From assembly GCF_030124175.1 (NCBI RefSeq), contig NZ_JASKMT010000016.1:1-64000 (forward strand): DNA of 64,000 nucleotides, read 5' to 3'. Origin of the DNA: Streptomyces sp. 549. GTDB taxonomy: Bacteria > Actinomycetota > Actinomycetes > Streptomycetales > Streptomycetaceae. The position numbers and the translations under genes were made by a program. Below, one piece after another: positions 57,587 to 64,000 of this stretch; the stretch's first letter is position 1; the number at the start of each line of letters is the position of its first letter. The notes beneath the pieces were generated by a model that had not been told where the DNA came from, did no database searches, and saw only the letters and a program-made list of their open reading frames with translations.

Positions 57587-59004
57587 GGGGCCGGAGCCGG
57601 GGACGGCGGGGCGGCGGAGCCCTTGCCGCCGGTGGCGTCGCTGACCGGTCCGCCGGTGCCGTCCGCGGCGGCGCCGTCACCGGTGTCGTCGGTGTCGTTG
57701 ATGTCGAAGCTCTTGGCGGAGGCGTAGGCGTCCGTGTCGAGGATCTTCTCCCGGGCCGAGACCAGCACCGGGACCGCGGCCTGGCCGGCCACGTTGGTGG
57801 CGGTCCTGATCATGTCGAGGATCGGGTCGATGGCCAGCAGCAGGCCGACGCCCTCCAGCGGCAGGCCCAGCGTGGACAGGGTCAGCGTGGTCATCACGGT
57901 GGCGCCGGTCAGACCGGCGGTCGCCGCGGAGCCGATCACGGACACGAAGACGATCAGCAGGTACTCCTGGAGGCCCAGGCTCACACCGAAGATCTCCGCC
58001 ACGAAGATCGCCGCCAGCGCCGGGTAGATCGCGGCGCAGCCGTCCATCTTGGTGGTGGCACCGAACGGCACCGCGAAGGACGCGTACTCGCGCGGCACGC
58101 CGAGGCGCTCGGTGACCTTCTGGGTGACGGGCATCGTGCCGACCGACGAGCGGGAGACGAAGGCCAGCTGGATCGCGGGCCAGGCACCCCGGTAGAACTG
58201 CACCGGGTTGACCTTGCCGACGAGTCCCAGCAGCAGCGGGTACACGCCGAACATCACCAGGAGGCAGCCGATGTACACGTCGATGGTGAAGGTCGCGTAG
58301 GGGCCGAGCAGGTCCCAGCCGTACTCGCTGACGGCCGTCCCGATCAGGCCGAGCGTGCCCAGCGGGGCGAGGCGGATGACCCACCACAGCGCCTTCTGGA
58401 GCAGCGCCAGCACGGCCTCGCCGAAGCTGAGCAGCGGCGCGGCGCGGTCGCCCAGCTTCAGGGCGGCGATGCCGACGACGGCGGCCATGAAGACGATCTG
58501 CAGCACCTTCAGCTCGGTGAAGGGCGTGATGACGTTCTCCGGGATGATCCCGGTGAGGAAGTCCAGCCAGGAGCCGGACTTCTCCGGCCGTTCGCCGTCG
58601 GCGGGGTTGAGGCCGGTGCCGGCGCCGGGGCTGGTGAGCAGGCCGATGGTGAGGCCGATGCCGACCGCGATCAGCGAGGTGATCAGGAACCACATCAGCG
58701 TGCGGCCGGCCAGCCGGGCGGCGTTGGACACGTTGCGCAGGTTGGTGATCGAGATGGCGATCGCGAAGAAGACCAGCGGTGCCACGACCAGCTTCAGCAG
58801 CTGGACGAACGTTCCGCCGACGCGGTCCAGGGCGGTGCCGAGCCAGGTGACGTCGGCACTGCGGGCTATCCACCCGAGCAGCACGCCGAGGACGAGGCCG
58901 GCGAGTATCTGGGCCCAGAACGGGACCCTGGGCACGCGGGAGCGCGACGGGGACGCGCCCGGCGCCGGTGCGGGCGCGGGGGACGGGCTGGACGACGTGG
59001 ACAC
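57580..59004 (-). CDS. Dicarboxylate/cystine:cation symporter (TcyP/GltP type)
   Basis: A 474-aa symporter with eight helices and two re-entrant loops. GTG 59004 is chosen because GGAG lies seven bases upstream; GTG 59010 is closer than usual. Sodium and substrate motifs: SRSSVGTMPVTQKV, GATTKMDGCAAIYPALAAIF and DMIRTATNVAGQ. The family moves glutamate, C4-dicarboxylates or cystine; the Cys-rich leader peptide upstream favours cystine (TcyP-like). The C-terminus is a 45-residue Asp/Gly/Pro tail. Confidence 0.88.
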   Translation of the reverse strand: MSTSSSPSPAPAPAPGASPSRSRVPRVPFWAQILAGLVLGVLLGWIARSADVTWLGTALDRVGGTFVQLLKLVVAPLVFFAIAISITNLRNVSNAARLAGRTLMWFLITSLIAVGIGLTIGLLTSPGAGTGLNPADGERPEKSGSWLDFLTGIIPENVITPFTELKVLQIVFMAAVVGIAALKLGDRAAPLLSFGEAVLALLQKALWWVIRLAPLGTLGLIGTAVSEYGWDLLGPYATFTIDVYIGCLLVMFGVYPLLLGLVGKVNPVQFYRGAWPAIQLAFVSRSSVGTMPVTQKVTERLGVPREYASFAVPFGATTKMDGCAAIYPALAAIFVAEIFGVSLGLQEYLLIVFVSVIGSAATAGLTGATVMTTLTLSTLGLPLEGVGLLLAIDPILDMIRTATNVAGQAAVPVLVSAREKILDTDAYASAKSFDINDTDDTGDGAAADGTGGPVSDATGGKGSAAPPSPAPAPA

Positions 59005-59143
59005 GGACACACTCCGGTTCGGCGAAGGGCGGACAGGTGGGGACAGGCAGAGGCCAAGCGGGGGCACAGCGGTGGGGCGGGCGGGGCGGGCGGCACGCGG
59101 AGCACTCGGCGGACGCTGGGCCCGCGGGCGGGGCCGCCGGCCG

Positions 59144-59179
59144 GCGGCGCTGGACGCGGCGCTGGACGCGGCGCTGGAC
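59144..59179. repeat. 12-bp tandem repeat between leader and symporter
   Basis: GCGGCGCTGGAC occurs three times in a row (59144-59155, 59156-59167, 59168-59179) in the transcribed spacer ahead of the symporter. Confidence 0.9.
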
Positions 59180-59234
59180 GTGCACAGCCCTGGTGCGGGG
59201 CCCTGGCGGTGCGGGGCCCGGCCCGCCGGTGTCG

Positions 59235-59339
59235 CTAGCGGGTGCGACAGGCCGCGGTGAGGCAGCGGCAGAGATCGACGTGCAGCCGCGCGACGAGCGG
59301 GACGCTCGTCAGAACGGGAGGAGTGGCTGCGTTTGTCAT
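59235..59339 (-). CDS. Leaderless Cys leader peptide of the symporter gene
   Basis: A 34-aa frame from ATG 59339 ending VARLHVDLCRCLTAACRTR. RLHVDLCR is the core of short leader peptides I recall ahead of sulfur and cysteine genes in Streptomyces. It has three Cys codons near its end. A TAGCGT minus-10-like hexamer ends seven bases before the ATG, so the message is probably leaderless. The 230-bp spacer to the symporter is GC-rich and could switch between folds depending on translation of the Cys codons. Confidence 0.75.
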   Translation of the reverse strand: MTNAATPPVLTSVPLVARLHVDLCRCLTAACRTR

Positions 59340-59346
59340 GAACCTC

Positions 59347-59390
59347 ACGCTAACACCGGATCTTTGACTTGCCCAAAGCCTTCCTTTGGG
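59347..59390 (-). promoter_or_regulatory. Promoter and operator-like dyad for the leader
   Basis: On the minus strand TTGGGC (59376-59371), 18-bp spacer, TAGCGT (59352-59347). CCCAAAG (59372-59378) and CTTTGGG (59384-59390) form a perfect 7-bp dyad with a 5-bp centre that covers the minus-35, as an operator would. Confidence 0.6.
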
Positions 59391-59412
59391 AAGTCCGTAC
59401 GACGCAGCACAA

Positions 59413-59447
59413 CACCCCACCGGGCAGTGGTGATTCCCGGTGGGGTG
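59413..59447 (-). terminator. Terminator of the DUF4229/mqnE operon
   Basis: CACCCCACCGGG (59413-59424) and CCCGGTGGGGTG (59436-59447), a perfect 12-bp stem with an 11-nt loop, 88 bp after the DUF4229 stop and ahead of the symporter leader promoter. Confidence 0.88.
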
Positions 59448-59534
59448 CGTTCGGCGGTGTGACGAGGCTTACGTGCGTGCGGTTCGGGCCGATCGGGGGC
59501 GGGCCGGTCGGGGGAGGGCCGCCCCGGCCGGGTG

Positions 59535-59927
59535 TCAGCGCTGGTCGTCCTCCTGGCCGCGGTTGGCGGCCAGCTTGCCCTTGAAGCTGCCGGAGACCCG
59601 CTCGACGCGGGGTGCGATCTGCTCCGACATGGCGTCGCGCTGCCTGCGCAGCAGCACGTAGCTGAGCGGCGCCGAGATGAGGATGGCCAGCGCCAGCAGC
59701 CACAGCGGGTTGGACTTGCCGATGCCGGCCGGGATGACCCCGACCTGCGCGAGCACCGTCAGCAGCACGTAGCAGCCGACGAACAGCCCCAGCCGCATCA
59801 GCGTGTAGCGCAGCGCGGCGCGGGCGGTCTTCGGCTTCGACGGCTGCGGGTCCTGCCGCGCGGGCCCTGCCGGATCGGGCGTGCTCGACGGGTCGGGCGT
59901 GCTCGACGGTTTCGACGTGCTGGTCAC
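59535..59927 (-). CDS. DUF4229 membrane protein
   Basis: A 130-aa protein: a Ser/Thr/Pro/Lys-rich start, two transmembrane helices (LMRLGLFVGCYVLLTVLAQV and PLWLLALAILISAPLSYVLL), then RRQRDAMSEQIAPRVERV, as in the DUF4229 family. Function unknown. GTG 59927 is 25 bp after the GNAT stop. It is the last gene of an operon with mqnE, a link I recall in many Streptomyces. Confidence 0.88.
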   Translation of the reverse strand: MTSTSKPSSTPDPSSTPDPAGPARQDPQPSKPKTARAALRYTLMRLGLFVGCYVLLTVLAQVGVIPAGIGKSNPLWLLALAILISAPLSYVLLRRQRDAMSEQIAPRVERVSGSFKGKLAANRGQEDDQR

Positions 59928-59951
59928 GGCGGTCTTCCTTCTGGTGAGTCG

Positions 59952-60608
59952 TCAGTCCAGGGACAGCCACAGAGTGACGTCGTCCCGGTAGTCGTCGTCC
60001 GCGACCTTGATCGCGTCGGGGACGCGGCCGACCTCCCGGTAGCCGCACGCGCCGTAGAAGCGCTCCAGGCCGAGCCCGCCGCGGCAGGTCAGCCGGATGC
60101 CGCGGATGCCGTCCAGGCCCCGGGCGGCGTGCGCGGCGGCGACCATCAGGTCCCGGCCGACGCCCCGGCCCTGTGCCGCCGGGTGCACCATCACGGTGTA
60201 CAGCCACACCCAGTGTCGCATCAGCCGGTGGGTGTTCAGCGTGAGGAAAGCTGTGCTGCGCACCTCACCCCGGTCGTCGAGGCCGACGACCAGGCGGGTG
60301 CGGCCCTCGGACATCGCGTTGAGGTGCCTGAGCAGTTCCGGGCGCACGTCCTGCGGGGTGACGGTCGGCACGAAGCCGACCGCGCCGCCGCTGTTGACCA
60401 CGTCGGCCCACAGCCGGCAGACGCCGTCCGTCAGGCCGCGGTCCACCGGCGGGTCGAAGACGTGCCGCACCGCCCCGACGCCGGGCGGCAGACCGCCGGG
60501 AACGTCGTCGGGCGCGCTGCCGGAGGAACGCCGGGAGGCGCCGCCGGGAGCGCCGCTGTCCGTCCCGGGGCCGGTCGTGGCCGGCCCGCGGGTGCTCTGC
60601 GCACTCAC
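59952..60608 (-). CDS. GNAT-family N-acetyltransferase
   Basis: A 218-aa acetyltransferase. Acetyl-CoA loop VHPAAQGRGVGRDLM; C-terminal ERFYGACGYREVGRVPDAIK. A Ser/Gly/Pro-rich start of about 45 residues precedes it. The GTG start overlaps the mqnE stop by 4 bp (GTGA), so it is translated with the menaquinone gene. Substrate unknown. Confidence 0.9.
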   Translation of the reverse strand: MSAQSTRGPATTGPGTDSGAPGGASRRSSGSAPDDVPGGLPPGVGAVRHVFDPPVDRGLTDGVCRLWADVVNSGGAVGFVPTVTPQDVRPELLRHLNAMSEGRTRLVVGLDDRGEVRSTAFLTLNTHRLMRHWVWLYTVMVHPAAQGRGVGRDLMVAAAHAARGLDGIRGIRLTCRGGLGLERFYGACGYREVGRVPDAIKVADDDYRDDVTLWLSLD

Positions 60609-61771
60609 ACCCGCATGGCCTGCGGCGACTCACGGCGGGCCGGGTCCGGGCCCTCGTACTCGCGCAGGATCTCGTAGCGGGTGTTGCGCTCGACCGGGCG
60701 GAAACCGGCGTCCCTGATGAGTTCCAGCAGGTCCTCGCGGGTCAGCTTGTCCGGGGTGCCGTAGGAGTCCGCGTCGTGGGTGATCTTGTACTCGACGACC
60801 GAGCCGTCCATGTCGTCGGCGCCGTGCTGGAGGGCGAGCTGGGCGGTCTGCACGCCGTGCATGACCCAGAAGACCTTGACGTGCGGCACGTTGTCGAAGA
60901 GCAGCCGGGAGACCGCGAAGGTCTTCAGCGCCTCCGCGCCGGTCGCCATCGTGGTGCGCGCCTGGAGCCGGTTGCGGACCTTGCCGTCCTGCATGTCGAC
61001 GAAGTCGTGCTGGTAGCGCAGCGGGATGAAGACCTGGAAGCCGCCGGTCTCGTCCTGCAGCTCACGCAGCCGCAGCACGTGGTCGACGCGGTGCCGCGGC
61101 TCCTCGATGTGGCCGTAGAGCATCGTGCACGGGGTCTTCAGGCCCTTCTCGTGCGCGAGGCGGTGGATGCGGGACCAGTCCTCCCAGTGGGTGGCGTGGT
61201 CCACGATGTGCTGGCGGACCTCCCAGTCGAAGATCTCCGCGCCGCCGCCGGTCAGCGACTCCAGACCGGCCTCGATCAGCTCGTCGAGGATCTCGCTGGC
61301 GCTCAGCCCGGAGATCGTCTCGAAGTGGTGGATCTCCGTCGCCGTGAACGCCTTCAGCGACACCGTGTCCGGCAGCGCCTCCTTCAGCGCGCTCAGCGAC
61401 CGCGGGTAGTAGCGCCACGGGAGCGTGGGGTGCAGGCCGTTGACGATGTGCAGCTCGGTGAGGTTCTCGCCCTCCATCGCCTTGGCGAGCCGGACGGCCT
61501 CCTCGATGCGCATCGTGTAGGCGTCCTTCTCCCCCGGCTTGCGCTGGAAGGAGCAGTACGCGCACGAGGCGGTGCACACGTTGGTCATGTTGAGGTGGCG
61601 GTTGACGTTGAAGTGCACGACGTCGCCGTTCTTGCGGGTGCGCACCTCGTGGGCGAGCGAGCCCAGCCATGCGAGGTCGTCGGACTCGTAGAGGGCGATG
61701 CCGTCCTCGCGGGTCAGCCGTTCCCCGGCGTGGACCTTCTCCTCCAGCTCACGCTTGAGCCCAGCGTCCAT
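60605..61771 (-). CDS. mqnE: Aminofutalosine synthase
   Basis: A 388-aa radical-SAM enzyme that joins SAM-derived adenosine to 3-enolpyruvylbenzoate, making aminofutalosine. ATG 61771 (MDAGLKRELEEKVHAGERLT) is the usual start. Cluster Cys are C66, C70, C73 (NVCTASCAYCSFQRKPG). Other marks: HIVNGLHPTLPWRYYPRSL, LTGGGAEIFDWEVR and CTMLYGHIEEPRHRVDH. It heads the operon mqnE-GNAT-DUF4229. Confidence 0.96.
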   Translation of the reverse strand: MDAGLKRELEEKVHAGERLTREDGIALYESDDLAWLGSLAHEVRTRKNGDVVHFNVNRHLNMTNVCTASCAYCSFQRKPGEKDAYTMRIEEAVRLAKAMEGENLTELHIVNGLHPTLPWRYYPRSLSALKEALPDTVSLKAFTATEIHHFETISGLSASEILDELIEAGLESLTGGGAEIFDWEVRQHIVDHATHWEDWSRIHRLAHEKGLKTPCTMLYGHIEEPRHRVDHVLRLRELQDETGGFQVFIPLRYQHDFVDMQDGKVRNRLQARTTMATGAEALKTFAVSRLLFDNVPHVKVFWVMHGVQTAQLALQHGADDMDGSVVEYKITHDADSYGTPDKLTREDLLELIRDAGFRPVERNTRYEILREYEGPDPARRESPQAMRV

Positions 61772-61901
61772 GCGTCGCGCCTCCTCGTTGTCCCGGCCCG
61801 CCGGCCGGTTCCTGATCCCGTGAGGGGCCGGCCGCCTCGCGCCCCATCGAGCGTACGCCACCGGCCCTGGCCGTCTCCGACCCCGTCCCGGCAGCCGCCG
61901 C

Positions 61902-62354
61902 TCACCCCTCGGGCAGCTCCCCGACCCGGTTCTCCCACTTCGTGGAGAGCACGATCGTGGTCCTGGTCCGGGACACGCCCTTGGTGCCGGACAGCCGGCG
62001 GATGGTCCGCTCCAGGTCGTCCACATCGCCCGCCCGCACCTTCAGCATGTAGGAGTCGTCCCCGGCGATGAACCAGCAGTCCTCGATCTCCGCGAGGTCG
62101 CGCAGGCGCTGCGCCACGTCCTCGTGGTCGGTGGCGTCGCTGAGCTGGATGCCGATCAGCGCCGTGACGCCCAGCCCGAGCGAGGGCGCGTCGACGGTCG
62201 CGCGGTATCCGGTGATGACCCCGGCCGCCTCCAGCCGGTTGATGCGGTCCGTGACGCTGGGACCGGACAGTCCGACCAGCCGGCCCAACTCGGCGTAGGA
62301 GGCCCTGCCGTTCTCCCGCAGCGCCTGGATGAGCTGTCTGTCCACCGCGTCCAT
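61902..62354 (-). CDS. Lrp/AsnC-family regulator
   Basis: A 150-aa protein. Helix-turn-helix ASYAELGRLVGLSGPSVTDRI and effector domain with DHEDVAQRLRDLAEIEDCWF, then GDDSYMLKVRAGDVDDL. It is complete. It lies between mqnE and the UbiX-like gene, all on the minus strand. Its target may be local amino-acid or menaquinone genes; no operator is obvious. Confidence 0.93.
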   Translation of the reverse strand: MDAVDRQLIQALRENGRASYAELGRLVGLSGPSVTDRINRLEAAGVITGYRATVDAPSLGLGVTALIGIQLSDATDHEDVAQRLRDLAEIEDCWFIAGDDSYMLKVRAGDVDDLERTIRRLSGTKGVSRTRTTIVLSTKWENRVGELPEG

Positions 62355-62405
62355 GCGTGCCGCTGCCTTCCGTTGTCCCGCCTGACGAGAGTTCCGTAGA
62401 TGAAT

Positions 62406-63146
62406 CTAAGGCATCGGCCCCGCGTTGCCTGCACTCCCGAGCTCTCCCTGCCACCGGTGGTACAGCTTGTGCGGCACCGACACCGCGTCGAGTACCCGCC
62501 CGGCGACGAAGTCGACCAGCTGCTGGATGTGCGTGGCCCCGGCGTAGAAGCCGGGTGAGACCGGCAGCACGACCGCGCCCGCCTCGTCGAGCGCCACCAG
62601 CTGCTTGAGCGTCTGACCGGTCAGCGGCGTCTCGCGCACGGCGACGACCAGCGGGCGCCGCTCCTTGAGCGTCACGCTCGCCGCCCGCTGCAGCAGGTCC
62701 TTCGACAGGCCCAGCGCCACCCCGGCGACACAGGCCGTGGACGCCGGCACGATCAGCATGCCCTTGCAGCGGTACGAACCGGAGGACGGCCCGGCGGCGA
62801 GGTCGCCCGCCGGCCAGTACCGGACGGCGCAGGCGGAGGAGTCATCCGGAGCGTCCGAAGCGTCCGAAGCGGTCAGCTCGCCCAGCGCGTCCAGCTCGCC
62901 CGCGAAGGTGTCCGGGCTGCCGTCCGCGCCCCGGGACAGCCAGCGCCGCAGGTCCTCCCGCCAGTGGCCGTCGCGGAACGGGTGCCCGGTCTCGTCCAGC
63001 AGCGTCAGCCGCGACGCCCGGCTGACCACCAGGTCCACCTGTTCACCCGCGGCCAGCAGGCCGCGCAGGACGGCGGCGGCGTAGGGGGTGCCGGAGGCGC
63101 CGGAGATGCCGACCACCCAGGGGCGCCGGTCAGCGGTGTCAGTCAC
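62406..63146 (-). CDS. UbiX-like flavin prenyltransferase
   Basis: A 246-aa protein of the UbiX/Pad1 family, which makes prenylated FMN for UbiD-type decarboxylases. Motifs: VVGISGASGTPYA, VPASTACVAGVALGLSKDLL, LKERRPLVVAVRETPL and SPGFYAGATHIQQLVDFVAG. It is longer than the usual 190 aa because of a Ser/Asp/Ala-rich insert (about 65-110). In the futalosine pathway a UbiX/UbiD pair decarboxylates the late intermediate, so this is a candidate for that step (mqnM-like); a UbiD partner is not in the window. Confidence 0.88.
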   Translation of the reverse strand: MTDTADRRPWVVGISGASGTPYAAAVLRGLLAAGEQVDLVVSRASRLTLLDETGHPFRDGHWREDLRRWLSRGADGSPDTFAGELDALGELTASDASDAPDDSSACAVRYWPAGDLAAGPSSGSYRCKGMLIVPASTACVAGVALGLSKDLLQRAASVTLKERRPLVVAVRETPLTGQTLKQLVALDEAGAVVLPVSPGFYAGATHIQQLVDFVAGRVLDAVSVPHKLYHRWQGELGSAGNAGPMP

Positions 63147-63245
63147 ACGTCGAGCCTACGGTCCCGGACGGACAAGCCGGACACCCGGCCCGCAGGCCCC
63201 TTCGCAGGCCCTCCCACAGGCGCCCTCCCACAGGCCCTCTCCGAC

Positions 63246-63286
63246 GCCCCCGGGGAGGCGCGCCACGTCGGGGCCTCCCCGGGGGC
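63246..63286. promoter_or_regulatory. Strong hairpin in the divergent gap
   Basis: GCCCCCGGGGAGGC (63246-63259) and GCCTCCCCGGGGGC (63273-63286) pair perfectly over 14 bp with a 13-nt loop. It lies between the divergent UbiX-like and lipoprotein genes, 100 bp upstream of the former, so it is a leader or operator structure or the end of an unseen transcript. Confidence 0.65.
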
Positions 63287-63316
63287 ACCGCGCCACGCGG
63301 GAAGCCGCACAATGGA

Positions 63317-63341
63317 GAGCGGTCCCGCAGCGGGACCGCTC
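63317..63341. promoter_or_regulatory. Second hairpin in the divergent gap
   Basis: GAGCGGTCCCG (63317-63327) and CGGGACCGCTC (63331-63341) form a perfect 11-bp stem with a CAG loop, between the two divergent genes. Confidence 0.65.
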
Positions 63342-63519
63342 GCACGCCCGGGAGCCCGCCATCAGCTCACACCGCCGCAGCGCCCTCCGCCGGCCGTCCG
63401 CCCCCGGCCGGCAGGCCACCAGTCCCCCTTCGTCCACCAGCCGCCGTCCGTCCGCCGGTCCCCGCAGGTCCGCGGCCCGACGGGCGTTCACCCGTCCCCG
63501 GTCGTCCGCGGCCCGCCGG

Positions 63520-64000
63520 GTGGGCGTCTGGCGCCGGTCGGCCGCCCTGCTGTGCGCCACCGCGCTGCTGGCCGGCGGCACGGTCGCGTGCAGCGCCGCC
63601 GAGCAGGTGTCCACCGCGTGGAAGGTCAAGCACGCCGTGGACAAGCTCGGCGCGCGCCAGTCGGTGTCGATGACGGCCCGCCTCGACGCCACGCCCGAGC
63701 AGATCCACCGCTACCTCCAGGAGGGCCGCGGCACCGGCCGCGGCCCGCGCGCCCGGGAGAACGCGCAGCTGCTCGCGGACCTGGAACTGGCCGTGTCGGT
63801 CAGCGCGGACAAGCCTCTGCGCGAACTCACCGACTCCGACCGGGCCGACAGCGCCGCCGCGGTGAACTTCGGCGGTCTCGACGTGTTCGGCCTCAAGTCC
63901 GTCGACAAGAAGCTGTACCTGCGCACCAACCCGGCCGCCCTCGCCCAGGAACTGGGCGAACGCGGCTCGCTGCTGGGCCGGGTCGCCGACCTCGACCGCC
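63520..64000 (+). CDS. Lipoprotein, truncated by the window end
   Basis: An open frame runs off the window (no stop). From GTG 63520 it reads VGVWRRSAALLCATALLAGG then TVAC, a lipoprotein signal with Cys at residue 24. The visible mature part (VSTAWKVKHAVDKLGARQSV, then SMTARLDATPEQIHRYL) resembles uncharacterised Streptomyces lipoproteins related to LppX/LprG-type carriers, but that is uncertain. The same frame is open and Arg-rich for about 70 codons upstream without a start codon, so the true start could be unusual. Confidence 0.75.
   Translation, partial: MGVWRRSAALLCATALLAGGTVACSAAEQVSTAWKVKHAVDKLGARQSVSMTARLDATPEQIHRYLQEGRGTGRGPRARENAQLLADLELAVSVSADKPLRELTDSDRADSAAAVNFGGLDVFGLKSVDKKLYLRTNPAALAQELGERGSLLGRVADLDR

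Overview
The window is chromosomal DNA from a high-GC actinomycete, almost certainly a Streptomyces. The evidence is very high GC, frequent GTG starts and GTGA/ATGA gene overlaps, a complete 14-gene nuo operon, the futalosine route to menaquinone, an XRE/DUF5753-DUF397-ATPase regulatory trio, a streptophobe-type membrane protein, and TTA as a rare leucine codon. No species is claimed.

Layout. 0-5.8 kb: a frameshifted secreted-protein pseudogene, a LolA-like exported protein, a polyprenyl diphosphate synthase, a fumarylacetoacetase and a small lipoprotein. 5.8-22.1 kb: nuoA-nuoN on the minus strand, nearly all joined by start/stop overlaps, with a Rex-type operator (22195-22212) just upstream. 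22.7-29.6 kb: regulators and sensors (winged-helix protein, anti-sigma-like ATPase, XRE regulator with two DUF397 partners formed by a 302-bp tandem duplication, MHYT sensor, HxlR/NmrA pair) and a small secreted protein preceded by an array of 10-bp palindromes. 29.7-34.7 kb: an accessory patch with VOC proteins, a methyltransferase, two IS5-type elements (one carries a VOC passenger gene between its inverted repeats and splits a regulator gene) and gene remnants. 35.2-46.2 kb: an NlpC/P60 hydrolase and the menaquinone block (FAD reductase, menG, mqnC, mqnA), with a Ser/Thr kinase and a cold-shock gene. 46.2-57.1 kb: a DUF1707 pseudogene, TetR-P450 pair, TauD-like dioxygenase behind a leaderless cysteine-containing micro-ORF, ArsR, roadblock protein, secretory lipase, His-rich protein, acyl-CoA ligase and secreted esterase. 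57.5-64 kb: a cystine/dicarboxylate-type symporter behind a second leaderless Cys leader peptide, DUF4229, GNAT, mqnE, Lrp, a UbiX-like enzyme and a truncated lipoprotein.

Functionally, the core is respiration. Complex I reduces menaquinone, and the polyprenyl synthase, mqnA, mqnC, mqnE, the UbiX-like protein, menG and the FAD reductase plausibly build or tailor that menaquinone. The Rex site ties complex I expression to NADH/NAD+. A second theme is sulfur: two loci (oxygenase and transporter) each start with a leaderless micro-ORF containing Cys codons, which suggests cysteine-responsive attenuation.

The window is also rich in short tandem duplications (7 to 302 bp). Three shift reading frames. 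Four others sit on the stop codon of a gene, with the extra copies extending into the 3-prime untranslated region. No rRNA, tRNA, CRISPR array or complete biosynthetic cluster was seen.
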